Origin: Rhizobium viscosum
GTDB taxonomy: Bacteria > Pseudomonadota > Alphaproteobacteria > Rhizobiales > Rhizobiaceae
DNA length: 64,000 bases
Assembly: GCF_014873945.1 (NCBI RefSeq)
Contig: NZ_JADBEC010000001.1
Location: 2,931,001 to 2,995,000, forward strand
Direction: 5' to 3'
Shown: one piece after another, positions 7,876-18,052 of the stretch
How the letters are laid out: each line of letters begins with the position of its first letter
Numbering within the stretch: the stretch's first letter is position 1
Translations under genes and position numbers: made by a program
The notes under the pieces: model-generated
Told to the model about the DNA's origin: nothing
Database searches by the model: none
The model's input: only the letters and a program-made list of their open reading frames with translations

Positions 7876-8622
7876 ATGAAGAGACGTGAACGGGCAGTCC
7901 GCGACTGCGCTGATGATGCTGCATTTTCTGAGTTCGAAGCCCGTTCTGCGGGCATTTCCGCCCTCGACGGCACAAGCCGTCTGGATGAGCTAACGAAGGC
8001 TGCCGGGTTCGAATTCTACCTGTTCTCCGTATTCCCGCGCGGGGATCGGACGGCCTTTCTCGAAAACAAGCTGATCAGCAATTGGCCGCAGAGCCTCGTC
8101 AACTTTTACGAGGAGGCGGATCTCTTTTATTGCAGCAGAGTCGTCGCTGTCATGAAGCGCACCATCATGCCTGTCTTCTGCGAGGAGGGGCCTTTTGGCG
8201 GCAATGCCGCGAATCAGGAAAACCGCCGCCTGAACACGATGTTTCAGATGCATGGGCTGAAGCATACCTTCGCATTTACGCTGCACGACGCTGACCTGAA
8301 ACAGTACATCTTTGCCTTTTCGGGGGCGCGTGCCACGCCATCTCGCGAAGAGGCGATGATGCTGCTCTATGGCTGTATGGAGCTTCTGGACACGTTGCCG
8401 AGCGACGAGAAGCCGGAAGACCGGCCATCGGAAAGCCTCACCCGGCGGGAGATCGAATGTCTGCGCTGGTCTGCTGCGGGCAAGAGCAGCGACGAGATTG
8501 CGATCATTCTCGATCTCTCATCGCATACGGTGGTGGGATATCTGAAGAGCGCGATGCGCAAACTGGATTCGGTCAACCGCATGCAGGCGGTCGCCCGGGC
8601 ATTTCGGTATCGGCTGCTGTAA
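7876..8622 (+). CDS. LuxR-family transcriptional regulator with autoinducer-binding-like domain
   Basis: 248 residues. The N-terminal ~170 residues follow the autoinducer-binding fold (SNWPQSLVNFYEEADLFYCS, then a PF..G region). The C-terminus is a LuxR helix-turn-helix: SLTRREIECLRWSAAGKSSD then SHTVVGYLKSAMRKLDSVNR. At the place where AHL receptors have Asp-Pro (TraR D70) the sequence seems to read SRVV, so the AHL pocket may be degenerate. No luxI-type synthase is nearby. It is convergent with an ExoY-like sugar transferase, which hints at control of exopolysaccharide or motility like other rhizobial LuxR solos, but this is inference. AAGGA precedes the ATG. Confidence 0.85.
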   Translation: MKRRERAVRDCADDAAFSEFEARSAGISALDGTSRLDELTKAAGFEFYLFSVFPRGDRTAFLENKLISNWPQSLVNFYEEADLFYCSRVVAVMKRTIMPVFCEEGPFGGNAANQENRRLNTMFQMHGLKHTFAFTLHDADLKQYIFAFSGARATPSREEAMMLLYGCMELLDTLPSDEKPEDRPSESLTRREIECLRWSAAGKSSDEIAIILDLSSHTVVGYLKSAMRKLDSVNRMQAVARAFRYRLL

Positions 8623-8640
8623 CAGCCGATACCTTTCTTT
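8606..8640 (+). terminator. Terminator overlapping the end of the luxR-type gene
   Basis: An 11-bp perfect stem (GGTATCGGCTG / CAGCCGATACC) whose 6-base loop holds the stop codon, followed by TTTCTTTT. The terminator overlaps the last coding bases. Confidence 0.75.
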
Positions 8641-8645
8641 TCCAA

Positions 8646-9362
8646 TCAGAAGCCTTTGCCACCGTTCAGCTCGGAAATCAACGTTCCGACGATGATGCGG
8701 ATGTCCATCAATACCGAGAAGTTCTCGACATAATGGAGATCGCTGGCGATGCGGGCGCGCGCCTTGGCGGGGCGGTCGGTCGGGCCACGCAGGCCGCGCA
8801 TCTGGGCTAGGCCTGTGATGCCCGGACGCATGGCGTGGCGGTGGTGATATTGCGGAACCAGCTCTTCATAGAGCATGCCGCCCGCACGCATGCCGATTGC
8901 ATGGCAGCGCGGTCCGACAACCGACATGTCACCCTTGAGCACGTTGAGAAGCTGAGGCAACTCATCGATGTTCGAGCGACGCAGGAAAGCGCCGACGCGG
9001 GTCACGCGGGGGTCATTCTTGACCGTCTGTGCAACGCCGGTGACGTCTTGCATATCCGTACGCATGGAACGGAACTTGTAGACCTTGATGGCGCGGCAGT
9101 TCTTGCCCCAGCGGGTCTGCTTGAAGAGCACTGGACCGGGGCTGTCCATCTTGATCAGGGCTGCGACGACCAGAAGAAGCGGAGCAAGCACGATGAGTGC
9201 GCTGATCGAGGCAAAAATATCGAAGGCTCGCTTTAGCACGAACTGCACTGAGGCAGGCGGCGGAACGATGCTGTCGAGAGCGGTAACTGGGAACCTCGCG
9301 TTTACCTGACGAACAGGCGTAACGCGAAAGCTCTCTTCAGAAATACTCTTGTTAAGGTCCAT
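8646..9362 (-). CDS. ExoY/PssA-like undecaprenyl-phosphate sugar-phosphotransferase
   Basis: About 238 residues from ATG 9362; a TTG at 9371 with AAGGG upstream would add three. After a ~45-residue cytoplasmic start comes one membrane segment (LKRAFDIFASISALIVLAPL...). The bacterial sugar transferase domain follows with VYKFRSM, the catalytic DELPQLLNVLKGDMSVVGPR and PGITGLAQ. Such enzymes start exopolysaccharide repeat synthesis by moving a hexose-1-phosphate to undecaprenyl phosphate at the inner membrane. No other polysaccharide gene is close, so it is a stand-alone initiating transferase. Its upstream region has a CtrA-box-like TTAG-N7-TTAA at 9424-9438. Confidence 0.88.
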   Translation of the reverse strand: MDLNKSISEESFRVTPVRQVNARFPVTALDSIVPPPASVQFVLKRAFDIFASISALIVLAPLLLVVAALIKMDSPGPVLFKQTRWGKNCRAIKVYKFRSMRTDMQDVTGVAQTVKNDPRVTRVGAFLRRSNIDELPQLLNVLKGDMSVVGPRCHAIGMRAGGMLYEELVPQYHHRHAMRPGITGLAQMRGLRGPTDRPAKARARIASDLHYVENFSVLMDIRIIVGTLISELNGGKGF

Positions 9363-10047
9363 GACGCTCAAGGATCTACCCTTTGTATTTTGAAGCTTTC
9401 GGCTGTGTCATTCGCTGGCTTGGTTAGCGCCACATTAAGGCGCCAGAATGTTAGGCGACGTTTAACCCTACTACATCCTAAATTTGCGACATTTGTTTAA
9501 CCGAGTCCAGAGAAATTTCGCATCGCAGCAAACTTCGCAGTTGCGTTAAGTTTATGCAAAATCAGGAGTTTTATTTTTCAACCGGGGTTTTTATTAGGAA
9601 TCTTATGTGTTTGGCCAGATTCGAGACGGCAGACGACGGCTGTGATGGGTATGGCTAACGCCGTGCCAAAACGTTCCATTCCCGGCAGGAGCCGTGGGAT
9701 CCCGATCCCGCCAGGATCGAATTTATTGTCTATTGCGCCGGAGTGGGATGAGCGGAAGCTGTCGGAATTTGTATTCCGAAACTATGGATGAGATACCATA
9801 ATTGCGTATCTCCTCGCGCTCATGTTACCAAAGTCACATGATGACGGCGGCGACGATTGTGGCAATATTGCGGCGGAAGAGCGCGCGACCGGAAGAAGGA
9901 AGGGCGCGGACCGAATCAGATTTGAAGACTGAAGATGGAGCTTGCCGGGTGATTTTTCCGGCCGGAGGCATCCAAGCAATGGTGTCGAGCAGCCCTGCTA
10001 CAATATTGCTGCGACAAAGCTGAAAAGGCACCGACTTTTAGCGGTCG
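9363..10047. other. Long intergenic region upstream of the sugar transferase
   Basis: About 685 bases without a convincing gene, AT-richer around 9480-9600. At 9424-9438 it holds TTAG-CGCCACA-TTAA, one mismatch from a CtrA box. A 48-codon frame (ATG 9645 to TGA 9791) has no Shine-Dalgarno and is not supported. The rest is unexplained and could hold promoters or a small RNA. Confidence 0.4.
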
Positions 10048-10866
10048 CTACGCCCGCTCAAGCGCAGGCTTCGTGCCGCCCCAGGAGACGAAATGGGGAT
10101 TTGCGAAGTCGAAATCAGCAGCCGCCCCGGTTTTGCCGTAGACGAGAGGCTGGCCGTCCATGGTGACAGTCAGCCCGCCGGCTGCGCGCAACACCGCATC
10201 GCCGGCCGCGGTATCCCACTCCATGGTGCGGGTGAAGCGTGGGTAGACGTCGGCCTTGCCTTCTGCCAACAGACAGAATTTCAGGGACGAGCCGATGTTG
10301 GTACATTTGGAGATCGCATGCCTGGCGAGGAAGAGGCCAGTCTCGGGACTATCATGCCGAAAACTCGCGAGTGCCGTACTTTCTAGCGGCTGTTTGCGCA
10401 CTTTGATCGGCATTCTCTCCGTTATCGCAAAGTTCTCGTCGATCAGCAGTTTCTCCGCGCTTCCGCGTTCGCCGGAAAAAGCGATGCCGAGCGCTGGGGC
10501 ATAGACGATACCGGCAACGGGAATGCCATTTTCCACATAGGCGATATTGACGGTGAACTCCTGGCGCTTGTCCAGGAATTCGCGGGTGCCATCCAGAGGA
10601 TCGACCAGGAAGAAGGACTTTCCGGTGATATCAGGCACCCTGCCAACGGCTACCGATTCTTCGGCGATAATGGGGATCTCAGGGAAGTCGCGTTTCAGAT
10701 GCGCCAGTATGATGCGCTCGGCCTCCTGGTCGGCGATCGTCACCGGGCTTTCATCAGCTTTCATTTCCACCGGGCAGCCATCGCAGAAGACTTCTATAAT
10801 GGCTTTGCCGGCTTCGAGTGCCGCCCGTTCAAATGTCTTCAGCATCTTCCTGCCGTTCATCTGCAA
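10048..10866 (-). CDS. cysQ: 3'(2'),5'-bisphosphate nucleotidase CysQ
   Basis: 272 residues of the inositol-monophosphatase superfamily. Metal-binding motifs are visible: the Glu of IIAEESVAVG, DPLDGTREFLDKRQEFTVNI (the D-P-L-D-G-T signature) and EWDTAAGDAVLRAAGG near the C-terminus. CysQ hydrolyses 3'-phosphoadenosine 5'-phosphate to AMP, clearing a by-product of sulfate assimilation in the cytoplasm. It is a single-gene unit here, with no cys genes adjacent. The family also contains true inositol phosphatases, but the length and TREFL motif favour CysQ. Confidence 0.88.
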   Translation of the reverse strand: MQMNGRKMLKTFERAALEAGKAIIEVFCDGCPVEMKADESPVTIADQEAERIILAHLKRDFPEIPIIAEESVAVGRVPDITGKSFFLVDPLDGTREFLDKRQEFTVNIAYVENGIPVAGIVYAPALGIAFSGERGSAEKLLIDENFAITERMPIKVRKQPLESTALASFRHDSPETGLFLARHAISKCTNIGSSLKFCLLAEGKADVYPRFTRTMEWDTAAGDAVLRAAGGLTVTMDGQPLVYGKTGAAADFDFANPHFVSWGGTKPALERA

Positions 10867-11354
10867 ATCATCTTGAAACCATCGCGCTATATATAGTGCA
10901 TAGGAGGTGCTGCCGCACCCCTTCGCTGGAATGCCGCAACATTAGCATAGGCTCGTGGGGTTTGCACAAAGCGCGTCAGAAGCAGTTGCCCATGAAATGC
11001 CATTTGCAATTGATGGCATCTTCGAGTTTGAAATTTCGTCAACTTTCTTACTTGTGGGAACAGTTTGCGCAGGGGGCGAGCATTTTTCGGTTTCGTTCGG
11101 TGCCTAAAGATTAATTGACGAAGCCGGATCTGGCTAAAAATTTGCCAAACGATGCCGCTTTTGTGTGGATTTTGGTTTGAATTGCGCCATTTAGGCCTGT
11201 TTGCCCAAGATTCTGACGCAGTAAATCCTTTTTGTCTTCACATTTCCAACGAAACCGCTATGCAATGCGAGCTAGTGGCTCATGTGAAAGCACGAGCGAT
11301 AAAACCAATAAGAGATGCAACTTAAATTTGGTTCGCATCCAGGGGAAATGACAT
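10867..11354. other. Intergenic region between cysQ and livH (liv operon promoter region)
   Basis: About 490 bases. It is AT-rich from roughly 11000 to 11320, as expected for the promoter and leader of the liv operon. No clear attenuator hairpin with a T-run, small peptide or RNA gene was recognised. AGGGGAAAT before ATG 11355 is the livH ribosome binding site. Confidence 0.5.
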
Positions 11355-12257
11355 ATGGAGTATTTCGTCCAGCAGCTCTTCAACGGGCTGACTCTCGGAT
11401 CCATCTATGGCCTTGTGGCTATTGGCTATACGATGGTTTACGGCATTATCGGCATGATCAACTTCGCCCATGGCGACATTTTCATGCTTGGTGGTTTCGC
11501 TGCTCTTATCGTCTTTCTCGTTCTCACATCCATCTTTGCAGGTCTTCCGGTAGCCGTACTGCTGCTGGTGATGCTTGTGGTCGCGATGCTGATGACGAGT
11601 TTGTGGAATTGGACGATCGAGCGCGTCGCCTATCGCCCGCTGCGCGGTTCATTCCGCCTGGCGCCATTGATTACCGCGATCGGCATGTCGATCACGCTGT
11701 CGAACTTCATCCAGGTCACGCAGGGTCCGCGTAACAAGCCGATCCCGCCACTCGTCGGCACGGTTTATAATATCGGCGGTCTCTCGATCTCGCTGAAGCA
11801 GATCATCATCATTGTCGTGACCGTCGTCCTGCTCGCTGCCTTCTGGTACCTCGTCAACCGTACGGCGCTCGGACGCGCCCAGCGCGCAACGGAGCAGGAC
11901 CGCAAGATGGCTGCTCTGCTCGGCGTCAATGTCGACCAGACGATTTCCATCACCTTCATCATGGGTGCGGCACTCGCTGCCGTCGCCGGTACGATGTACC
12001 TGATGTATTATGGTGTCGCGTCGTTCAACGATGGCTTCATCCCGGGCGTCAAGGCCTTCACTGCAGCCGTTCTCGGCGGCATCGGCTCACTGCCGGGCGC
12101 TGTTCTCGGCGGGCTGATGATTGGCCTTATCGAATCCCTGTGGTCGGCCTATTTCACCATCGCGTACAAGGATGTCGCTACCTTTGCCATTCTTGCATTC
12201 GTGCTGATCTTCAAGCCGACGGGCATCCTCGGACGGCCGGAAGTCGAGAAGGTATAA
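11355..12257 (+). CDS. livH: LivH, branched-chain amino-acid ABC transporter permease
   Basis: 300 residues with about eight hydrophobic segments. Family motifs are FNGLTLGSIYGLVAIGYTMV at the start, GMINFAHGDIFMLGGF, GRAQRATEQDRKMAALLGVN (the cytoplasmic ATPase-contact loop) and FTAAVLGGIGSLPGAVLGG. It forms the channel with LivM for uptake of leucine, isoleucine, valine and often other amino acids. First gene of a six-gene run (livH-M-G-F-small protein-livK) with 0-20-base gaps up to the small protein. Confidence 0.93.
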   Translation: MEYFVQQLFNGLTLGSIYGLVAIGYTMVYGIIGMINFAHGDIFMLGGFAALIVFLVLTSIFAGLPVAVLLLVMLVVAMLMTSLWNWTIERVAYRPLRGSFRLAPLITAIGMSITLSNFIQVTQGPRNKPIPPLVGTVYNIGGLSISLKQIIIIVVTVVLLAAFWYLVNRTALGRAQRATEQDRKMAALLGVNVDQTISITFIMGAALAAVAGTMYLMYYGVASFNDGFIPGVKAFTAAVLGGIGSLPGAVLGGLMIGLIESLWSAYFTIAYKDVATFAILAFVLIFKPTGILGRPEVEKV

Positions 12258-12260
12258 GTC

Positions 12261-13691
12261 ATGGCAAACATCGACACTTCCGCTGGCAAGTCCGACGCCG
12301 GGCTTGTCCAGAAGGGGCTTAGGGAAGCCTTCTTCTCCGGCCTCATCGCACTTGGCCTGTTCGTTCTCTATGTCGGTCTCGGCACGCAGCAGAACATCAA
12401 CAACGAGTTGATCGTCGTTCAGCGCTGGGGGTTGCTGGCCATTTTCGTGCTGGTCGCCGCCATCGGCCGTTTTATCATGGTCGTTTTCGTCAGGCCGCAT
12501 CTTGATCAGCGCAAGCTTTCGAAGGCGCGTCATGGCGAACTGGATATTTCAACGGATAAGGGCTTCTTCCGGACACATTTCCTGAAGATCGCGCTCGTAT
12601 TCCTTCTGGTCTATCCGCTTGCCACTGCCTATTTCCTCGGCCCGCAGGGCGCGTTGAAGTGGGTGGACAATTTCGGCATCCAGATCCTGATCTATGTGAT
12701 GCTCGCCTGGGGTCTGAACATCGTCGTCGGCCTCGCCGGTCTGCTCGACCTCGGTTACGTCGCCTTCTACGCGGTCGGCGCCTATTCCTATGCGCTGCTT
12801 TCAGCCCATTTCGGTCTGTCCTTCTGGGTGCTGCTGCCGCTCGCTGGCATCTTTGCCGCTCTTTGGGGCGTCATCCTCGGCTTTCCGGTGCTGCGCCTGC
12901 GCGGTGACTATCTGGCGATCGTCACGCTTGCCTTCGGTGAAATCATCCGCCTGGTCATCATCAACTGGACGGAAGTGACCAAGGGCACCTTCGGTATCTC
13001 CGGCATCGCCAAGGCTTCGGTCTTCGGCATCTTGAGCTTCGATGTCGGCAAGGCGAACAATTTCGCCAAGGTTTTCGGCCTGCCGTCATCATCTGCCTAC
13101 TACAAGATCTTCCTGTTCTACGTCATTCTGGCGCTCTGCATGCTGACGGCCTATGTGACGATCCGGCTGCGCCGCATGCCGATCGGCCGTGCGTGGGAAG
13201 CATTGCGCGAGGATGAAATTGCCTGCCGCTCGCTCGGCATCAACACGGTGACGACGAAGCTGACGGCTTTCGCTACCGGCGCGATGTTCGGCGGTTTCGC
13301 CGGCTCCTTCTTCGCGGCCCGCCAGGGCTTCGTCTCGCCGGAATCCTTCGTGTTCCTGGAATCGGCCGTCATCCTCGCTATCGTCGTTCTCGGTGGCATG
13401 GGTTCGCTGACGGGTATTGCGATTGCAGCCGTCGTCATGGTCGGTGGTACGGAAGTGCTGCGCGAAATGGACTTCCTCAAGACCGGTCTCACGTGGGGCA
13501 ATACGACGATCATCCCGGGTTTCGGACCGGACTTCACGCCGGAACTCTACCGCATGCTGCTCTTCGGCCTTGCCATGGTCATCGTCATGCTGTTCAAGCC
13601 GCGCGGTTTCGTCGGTTCGCGTGAACCAACGGCCTTCCTCAAGGAGCGCAAAGCGGTATCCGGAAGCTTTACCAAGGAGGGCCATGGTTGA
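12261..13691 (+). CDS. livM: LivM, branched-chain amino-acid ABC transporter permease
   Basis: 476 residues, longer than LivH because of an N-terminal extension of about 130 residues with its own hydrophobic segments, as in many proteobacterial LivM proteins. The core shows [60 protein letters not shown] (the ATPase-contact loop) and [18 protein letters not shown]. The stop codon overlaps the livG start in TGATG. Confidence 0.93.
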   Translation: MANIDTSAGKSDAGLVQKGLREAFFSGLIALGLFVLYVGLGTQQNINNELIVVQRWGLLAIFVLVAAIGRFIMVVFVRPHLDQRKLSKARHGELDISTDKGFFRTHFLKIALVFLLVYPLATAYFLGPQGALKWVDNFGIQILIYVMLAWGLNIVVGLAGLLDLGYVAFYAVGAYSYALLSAHFGLSFWVLLPLAGIFAALWGVILGFPVLRLRGDYLAIVTLAFGEIIRLVIINWTEVTKGTFGISGIAKASVFGILSFDVGKANNFAKVFGLPSSSAYYKIFLFYVILALCMLTAYVTIRLRRMPIGRAWEALREDEIACRSLGINTVTTKLTAFATGAMFGGFAGSFFAARQGFVSPESFVFLESAVILAIVVLGGMGSLTGIAIAAVVMVGGTEVLREMDFLKTGLTWGNTTIIPGFGPDFTPELYRMLLFGLAMVIVMLFKPRGFVGSREPTAFLKERKAVSGSFTKEGHG

Positions 13692-14557
13692 TGAGCCCTG
13701 TCGAGAACACGATGTCGAATGACACTTTGCTCAAGGTCGAGCACCTGTCGATGAAGTTCGGCGGCCTGATGGCCATCAACGACTTATCCTTCGAGGCCAA
13801 GCGTGGCGATATCACCGCGCTGATCGGCCCGAACGGTGCGGGTAAAACGACGGTCTTCAACTGCATCACCGGCTTCTACAAGCCGACGATGGGTATGATT
13901 ACGCTGACACAGAGGGGCGGCAAACAGTACCTGCTCGAGCGTCTGCCGGACTTCCGCATCACCAAGGAAGCCAAGGTTGCCCGTACCTTCCAGAACATCC
14001 GTCTATTCTCGGGCCTCACTGTTCTGGAAAACCTGCTGGTCGCTCAGCACAACAAGCTGATGAAGGCTTCGGGCTTCACGGTGCTCGGTCTGCTCGGCAT
14101 CGGTCCCTATAAGAAGGAAGCGGCTGGCGCCATCGAGCTTGCGCGCTTTTGGCTGGAGAAGGCCGATCTTATCGACCGCGCCGACGACCCGGCCGGCGAT
14201 TTGCCTTACGGCGCCCAGCGCCGCCTGGAAATCGCCCGCGCCATGTGCACCGGCCCGGAGCTGCTTTGCCTCGACGAGCCGGCTGCCGGTCTCAATCCGC
14301 GTGAATCGGCGGCGCTCAATGCCTTGCTGAAAGGCATTCGCGCTGAAACCGGGACCTCTATCTTGCTTATCGAGCACGACATGTCTGTCGTCATGGAAAT
14401 TTCCGACCACGTCATCGTCCTGGAATATGGCCAGAAGATTTCCGACGGCAATCCTGACCATGTGAAGAACGATCCGAGGGTTATTGCGGCCTATCTCGGT
14501 GTCGAGGATGAAGAAGTCGAAGAGGTCATTGCGACCGTAGAAGGGGGCGCAATCTGA
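13691..14557 (+). CDS. livG: LivG, branched-chain amino-acid ABC transporter ATPase
   Basis: 288 residues. Walker [14 protein letters not shown]-loop [11 protein letters not shown], a degenerate signature [14 protein letters not shown], Walker [16 protein letters not shown] and H-loop [14 protein letters not shown]. The Arg-Thr-Phe-Gln and A-G-L-N-P elements are typical of LivG. ATG 13691 overlaps the livM stop by one base and is preceded by AAGGAGG; a TTG three bases earlier is possible. It ends with an acidic tail ([15 protein letters not shown]). It works as a heterodimer with LivF. Confidence 0.93.
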   Translation: MSPVENTMSNDTLLKVEHLSMKFGGLMAINDLSFEAKRGDITALIGPNGAGKTTVFNCITGFYKPTMGMITLTQRGGKQYLLERLPDFRITKEAKVARTFQNIRLFSGLTVLENLLVAQHNKLMKASGFTVLGLLGIGPYKKEAAGAIELARFWLEKADLIDRADDPAGDLPYGAQRRLEIARAMCTGPELLCLDEPAAGLNPRESAALNALLKGIRAETGTSILLIEHDMSVVMEISDHVIVLEYGQKISDGNPDHVKNDPRVIAAYLGVEDEEVEEVIATVEGGAI

Positions 14558-15288
14558 TGGCGGCCGGAGAACAGCTTCTCAAGGTTCAGGGCGTCGAGAC
14601 CTATTACGGCAATATCCGCGCGCTCGCAGGCATCGACGTCGAGGTGAAGAAGGGCGAGATCGTCAGCCTGATCGGCGCGAACGGCGCCGGCAAGTCGACG
14701 CTGATGATGACGATCTGCGGCAGCCCGCAGGCCCGCACCGGCTCGATCATCTTCGACGGCCAGGACATCACCAAGCTGCCGACGCATGAGATCGCACGGC
14801 TGCGTATCGCGCAGTCGCCCGAGGGGCGGCGCATCTTCCCACGCATGACCGTTCTGGAAAATCTCCAGATGGGCGCGGGTCTCGACAACCTCAAATATTT
14901 CAATGATGACGTCGAGAAGATCTTTACGATGTTCCCGCGCCTGAAGGAGCGCCAGTCGCAGCGTGGTGGTACGCTTTCGGGCGGCGAACAGCAGATGCTT
15001 TCGATCGGCCGTGCGCTGATGGCACGCCCGAAGCTTCTGTTGCTCGACGAACCCTCGCTCGGCCTCGCGCCGCTGATCGTCAAAGGCATCTTCGAAGCCA
15101 TCAAGGTGCTGAACGAGAAGGAGGGGCTGACCGTCTTCCTCGTGGAGCAGAACGCATTCGCAGCGCTCAAGCTGTCGCACCGTGCCTATGTGCTGGTCAA
15201 CGGCAAGGTGACGATGAGCGGCAGCGGCAAGGAGCTGCTCGCGAATCCAGAGGTCCGCGCTGCCTATCTCGAAGGCGGGCGGCATTGA
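14557..15288 (+). CDS. livF: LivF, branched-chain amino-acid ABC transporter ATPase
   Basis: 243 residues. Walker A GANGAGKSTLMM, Q-loop region IAQSPEGRRIFPRMTVLENL, ABC signature GGTLSGGEQQMLSIGRALMA, Walker B LLLLDEPSLGLAP and switch His-like VEQNAFAALKLSHRAYVL. The S-P-E-G-R-R-I-F element is diagnostic for LivF. It starts on the last base of the livG stop codon (TGATG). Confidence 0.93.
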   Translation: MAAGEQLLKVQGVETYYGNIRALAGIDVEVKKGEIVSLIGANGAGKSTLMMTICGSPQARTGSIIFDGQDITKLPTHEIARLRIAQSPEGRRIFPRMTVLENLQMGAGLDNLKYFNDDVEKIFTMFPRLKERQSQRGGTLSGGEQQMLSIGRALMARPKLLLLDEPSLGLAPLIVKGIFEAIKVLNEKEGLTVFLVEQNAFAALKLSHRAYVLVNGKVTMSGSGKELLANPEVRAAYLEGGRH

Positions 15289-15313
15289 TCGCGATAGAAG
15301 GGAGAGTTTGATT

Positions 15314-15667
15314 ATGCAGGGACTTTTCTTCGAAAGCGACAACGGGGTGAAGCTCGTCATCCGCGCGTTCGTTGTGCTCATCGGTTTCTGGACGGCGTGG
15401 CGCGCCGGCAGGGCGGTTGCGGACGGCTGGAACAACTATTCGCTGGTCATCGTCTATACCTTCCTGCTCGTATGGGCGATGCAGTTCCTGCATCATGCGC
15501 TGTTTAACGGCCCGATGCTCAGCGCCCTCTTCTACATCATCGATTTCGTAACTCTGCTGATCTTCTCGACAGCCGGGTTCCAGTATCGCCGCACCAACCA
15601 AATGGTGAACAACTATTACTGGCTGTACGAAAAAACTTCCGCGTTTTCGTGGAAGGAGAAACATTGA
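15314..15667 (+). CDS. Small membrane protein in the liv operon (DUF6867-like)
   Basis: 117 residues with three hydrophobic stretches (about 15-32, 45-62 and 70-90). It contains [20 protein letters not shown] and ends in a short polar tail ([20 protein letters not shown]). It sits between livF and livK in the same orientation, so it is probably co-expressed with the transporter. I believe it belongs to a small family found in rhizobial liv operons (DUF6867), recalled rather than checked. The function is unknown. The start is ATG 15314, set by GGGAGAG upstream. Confidence 0.75.
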   Translation: MQGLFFESDNGVKLVIRAFVVLIGFWTAWRAGRAVADGWNNYSLVIVYTFLLVWAMQFLHHALFNGPMLSALFYIIDFVTLLIFSTAGFQYRRTNQMVNNYYWLYEKTSAFSWKEKH

Positions 15668-15785
15668 CAGCCCGTTGAAACTAGGCATGAATTGCCTTCA
15701 GAGCGGAACAGCTTTCCCGGCGCAGTCAAAGGTGGGGTTTGCGTCGGGCCTTGGAAGAACCCGCCCAAAAATTGGGAGTAACAAT

Positions 15786-16910
15786 ATGAAGAAGTCTCTC
15801 TTGTCAGCGGTGGCACTGACGGCGATCGTCGCGTTCGGTGGCGTCGCACGAGCTGACATCGTGATCGGCGTTGGCGGCCCGCTGACGGGTCCAAACGCTG
15901 CATTCGGCGCCCAGCTGCAGAAGGGTGCCGAGCAGGCAGCCGCTGACATCAATGCTGCAGGCGGCATCAACGGCGAGCAGATCAAGATCGAGCTCGGCGA
16001 CGACGTTTCCGACCCGAAGCAGGGCATCTCCGTCGCGAACAAGTTCGTTGCTGACGGCGTGAAGTTCGTTATCGGCCACTTCAACTCGGGCGTTTCCATT
16101 CCGGCTTCCGAAGTTTATGCCGAAAACGGCATCCTCGAAATCACCCCCGCTGCTACGAACCCGGTTTTCACCGAGCGTGGCCTGTGGAACACCTTCCGCA
16201 CCTGCGGCCGTGACGACCAGCAGGGCGCCATTGCCGGCAAGTATCTGGCCGACCATTTCAAGGACGCCAAGATTGCCGTCATTCACGACAAGACTCCTTA
16301 TGGCCAGGGTCTCGCTGACGAAACCAAGAAGGCTCTGAATGCCGCTGGCGTCACCGAAGCCATGTACGAAGGCGTCAACGTCGGCGACAAGGACTTCTCG
16401 GCCCTCATCGCAAAGATGAAGGAAGCCGGCGTTTCGATCATCTATTGGGGTGGTCTGCACACCGAAGCCGGTCTCATCATCCGCCAGTCGGCCGACCAGG
16501 GCCTGAAGGCAGCGCTCGTTTCGGGTGACGGTATCGTCTCGAACGAACTTGCTTCCATCGCTGGTGACGCCGTTGCCGGGACGCTGAACACCTTCGGCCC
16601 GGATCCGACTGTCAACCCGGCCAACAAGGACCTCGTTGCGAAGTTCAAGGCTGCCGGCTTCAACCCGGAAGCTTACACCCTCTACTCCTACGCTGCGCTG
16701 CAGACGATCGCTGCTGCTGCCAAGGCTGCCGGTTCTACGGACGCTGAAGCCGTTGCCGCCGCCATGAAGGAAAAGGGTCCGTTCCCGACCGTTCTCGGCG
16801 AAATCTCCTTCGACGAAAAGGGCGACCCGAAGCTTCCGGGCTACGTCATGTACGAATGGAAGAAGGGCGAGGACGGCAAGTACAGCTACTTCCAGAAGGC
16901 TGAAAAGTAA
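15786..16910 (+). CDS. livK: LivK/LivJ-type branched-chain amino-acid binding protein
   Basis: 374 residues. A clear signal peptide ([20 protein letters not shown], cleavage after ARA) is followed by the mature start [20 protein letters not shown] and the type I periplasmic-binding fold ([50 protein letters not shown]). GGGAGTAAC before ATG 15786 sets the start; the frame extending upstream to 15675 is not coding. It delivers substrate to LivHMGF. The codon choice is strongly biased toward C-ending codons, consistent with high expression. Confidence 0.92.
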   Translation: MKKSLLSAVALTAIVAFGGVARADIVIGVGGPLTGPNAAFGAQLQKGAEQAAADINAAGGINGEQIKIELGDDVSDPKQGISVANKFVADGVKFVIGHFNSGVSIPASEVYAENGILEITPAATNPVFTERGLWNTFRTCGRDDQQGAIAGKYLADHFKDAKIAVIHDKTPYGQGLADETKKALNAAGVTEAMYEGVNVGDKDFSALIAKMKEAGVSIIYWGGLHTEAGLIIRQSADQGLKAALVSGDGIVSNELASIAGDAVAGTLNTFGPDPTVNPANKDLVAKFKAAGFNPEAYTLYSYAALQTIAAAAKAAGSTDAEAVAAAMKEKGPFPTVLGEISFDEKGDPKLPGYVMYEWKKGEDGKYSYFQKAEK

Positions 16911-16934
16911 GCCTCTGGCAGTGATGCCTCTACG

Positions 16935-16966
16935 GAAGCCCGGTCATCGACCGGGCTTCTTTCGTT
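16935..16966 (+). terminator. Rho-independent terminator of the liv operon
   Basis: A 10-bp perfect stem GAAGCCCGGT / ACCGGGCTTC with a 5-base loop, followed by TTTCGTTTT, 24 bases after the livK stop. Confidence 0.88.
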
Positions 16967-17068
16967 TTGCCCGCGCAGTTCAAGATCGCAGACTTTACGG
17001 CTTCGAAAGCCATTCCATTCCTGGCTTTCATGGCCTAAGCCAGAGGAAAGGATGGAGGATCCAGATTC

Positions 17069-18037
17069 ATGCCAAAACCCCGCATTTTCGTCACCCGGCG
17101 CTGGCCTGCCGCGGTGGAGGCCGTGTTCGCCGAGCGCTTCGACCTGACACTCAACAGAGATGATGTACCGCTTGCTGAAAGCGAACTGCGTCAGGCGCTG
17201 GCGGATTATGACGCGGTGCTGCCGACCGTTTCCGACAAGCTGCCGGCAGCGGTGTTTGCCGGCGATGTCCGTACGAAGATCCTCGGCAATTTCGGGGTGG
17301 GTTTCAATCATATCGATATCGCCACCGCCAGGGCGAAGGGCATCGTAGTGACGAATACGCCTGGCGTCCTGACCGATTGCACCGCCGATATCGCCATGTT
17401 GCTTCTGCTTTCCGTCGCGCGCCGCGGCGGGGAGGGCGAACGGCAGTTGCGTACCGGCGAATGGAAGGGCTGGTGCCCGACGCATATGATCGGCACGAAG
17501 GTGACCGGCAAGACTGTGGGCATTATCGGCTTCGGACGAATCGGCAAGGCTTTTGCGCAGCGCTGCCATTTTGGTTTCGGCATGGACATCGTGTTCTACA
17601 ACCGCTCCCAGGTCGATCCGGGGGAGGCGGCACGTTACGGCGCGCGCCAGCTTGGTTCGGTGGAGGAGGTGCTCGCGGCTTCCGATTTCGTCTCCCTCCA
17701 TTGCCCCGGAGGAGCGGAGAACTGGCATCTGATGAATGCAGAGCGATTTGCAGCGATGAAGCCAGGCGCTTTCTTGATCAATACGGCGCGTGGCGATGTC
17801 GTCGATGAGATGGCGCTGATCACGGCGCTCGCGGATGGCACAATCCGTGGCGCGGGGCTCGATGTCTACGAAGCCGAACCGCATGTGCCGGAAGCGCTGC
17901 GCCGGATGGAGAATGTCGTGCTGCTGCCGCATCTTGGAAGCGCGACCGAGGAGACGCGCACGGCGATGGGGATGAAAGTGGTGGAGAATGTCACGGCGTT
18001 CTTCGAGGGGCGGGACCTGCCCGATCGGGTCGTCTGA
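17069..18037 (+). CDS. D-isomer-specific 2-hydroxyacid dehydrogenase (glyoxylate/hydroxypyruvate reductase-like)
   Basis: 322 residues. NAD(P)-binding motif VGIIGFGRIGKAFAQRC. The catalytic triad of the family is visible: Arg in LINTARGDVVDE, Glu in GLDVYEAEPHVP and His in LLPHLGSATEETR. The substrate-domain segment ILGNFGVGFNHIDIATA is typical of glyoxylate/hydroxypyruvate reductases. The reaction is NAD(P)H-dependent reduction of a 2-keto acid to a D-2-hydroxy acid in the cytoplasm. The exact substrate is not determined by sequence alone. It is a single gene, convergent with the response-regulator gene that follows. Confidence 0.85.
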   Translation: MPKPRIFVTRRWPAAVEAVFAERFDLTLNRDDVPLAESELRQALADYDAVLPTVSDKLPAAVFAGDVRTKILGNFGVGFNHIDIATARAKGIVVTNTPGVLTDCTADIAMLLLLSVARRGGEGERQLRTGEWKGWCPTHMIGTKVTGKTVGIIGFGRIGKAFAQRCHFGFGMDIVFYNRSQVDPGEAARYGARQLGSVEEVLAASDFVSLHCPGGAENWHLMNAERFAAMKPGAFLINTARGDVVDEMALITALADGTIRGAGLDVYEAEPHVPEALRRMENVVLLPHLGSATEETRTAMGMKVVENVTAFFEGRDLPDRVV

Positions 18038-18052
18038 GGGCGCTATTACCCC

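Noticed and set aside
9645..9791. 48-codon frame between the sugar transferase and cysQ genes
   Set aside because: No Shine-Dalgarno and no recognisable sequence; kept only as a note in the intergenic entry.
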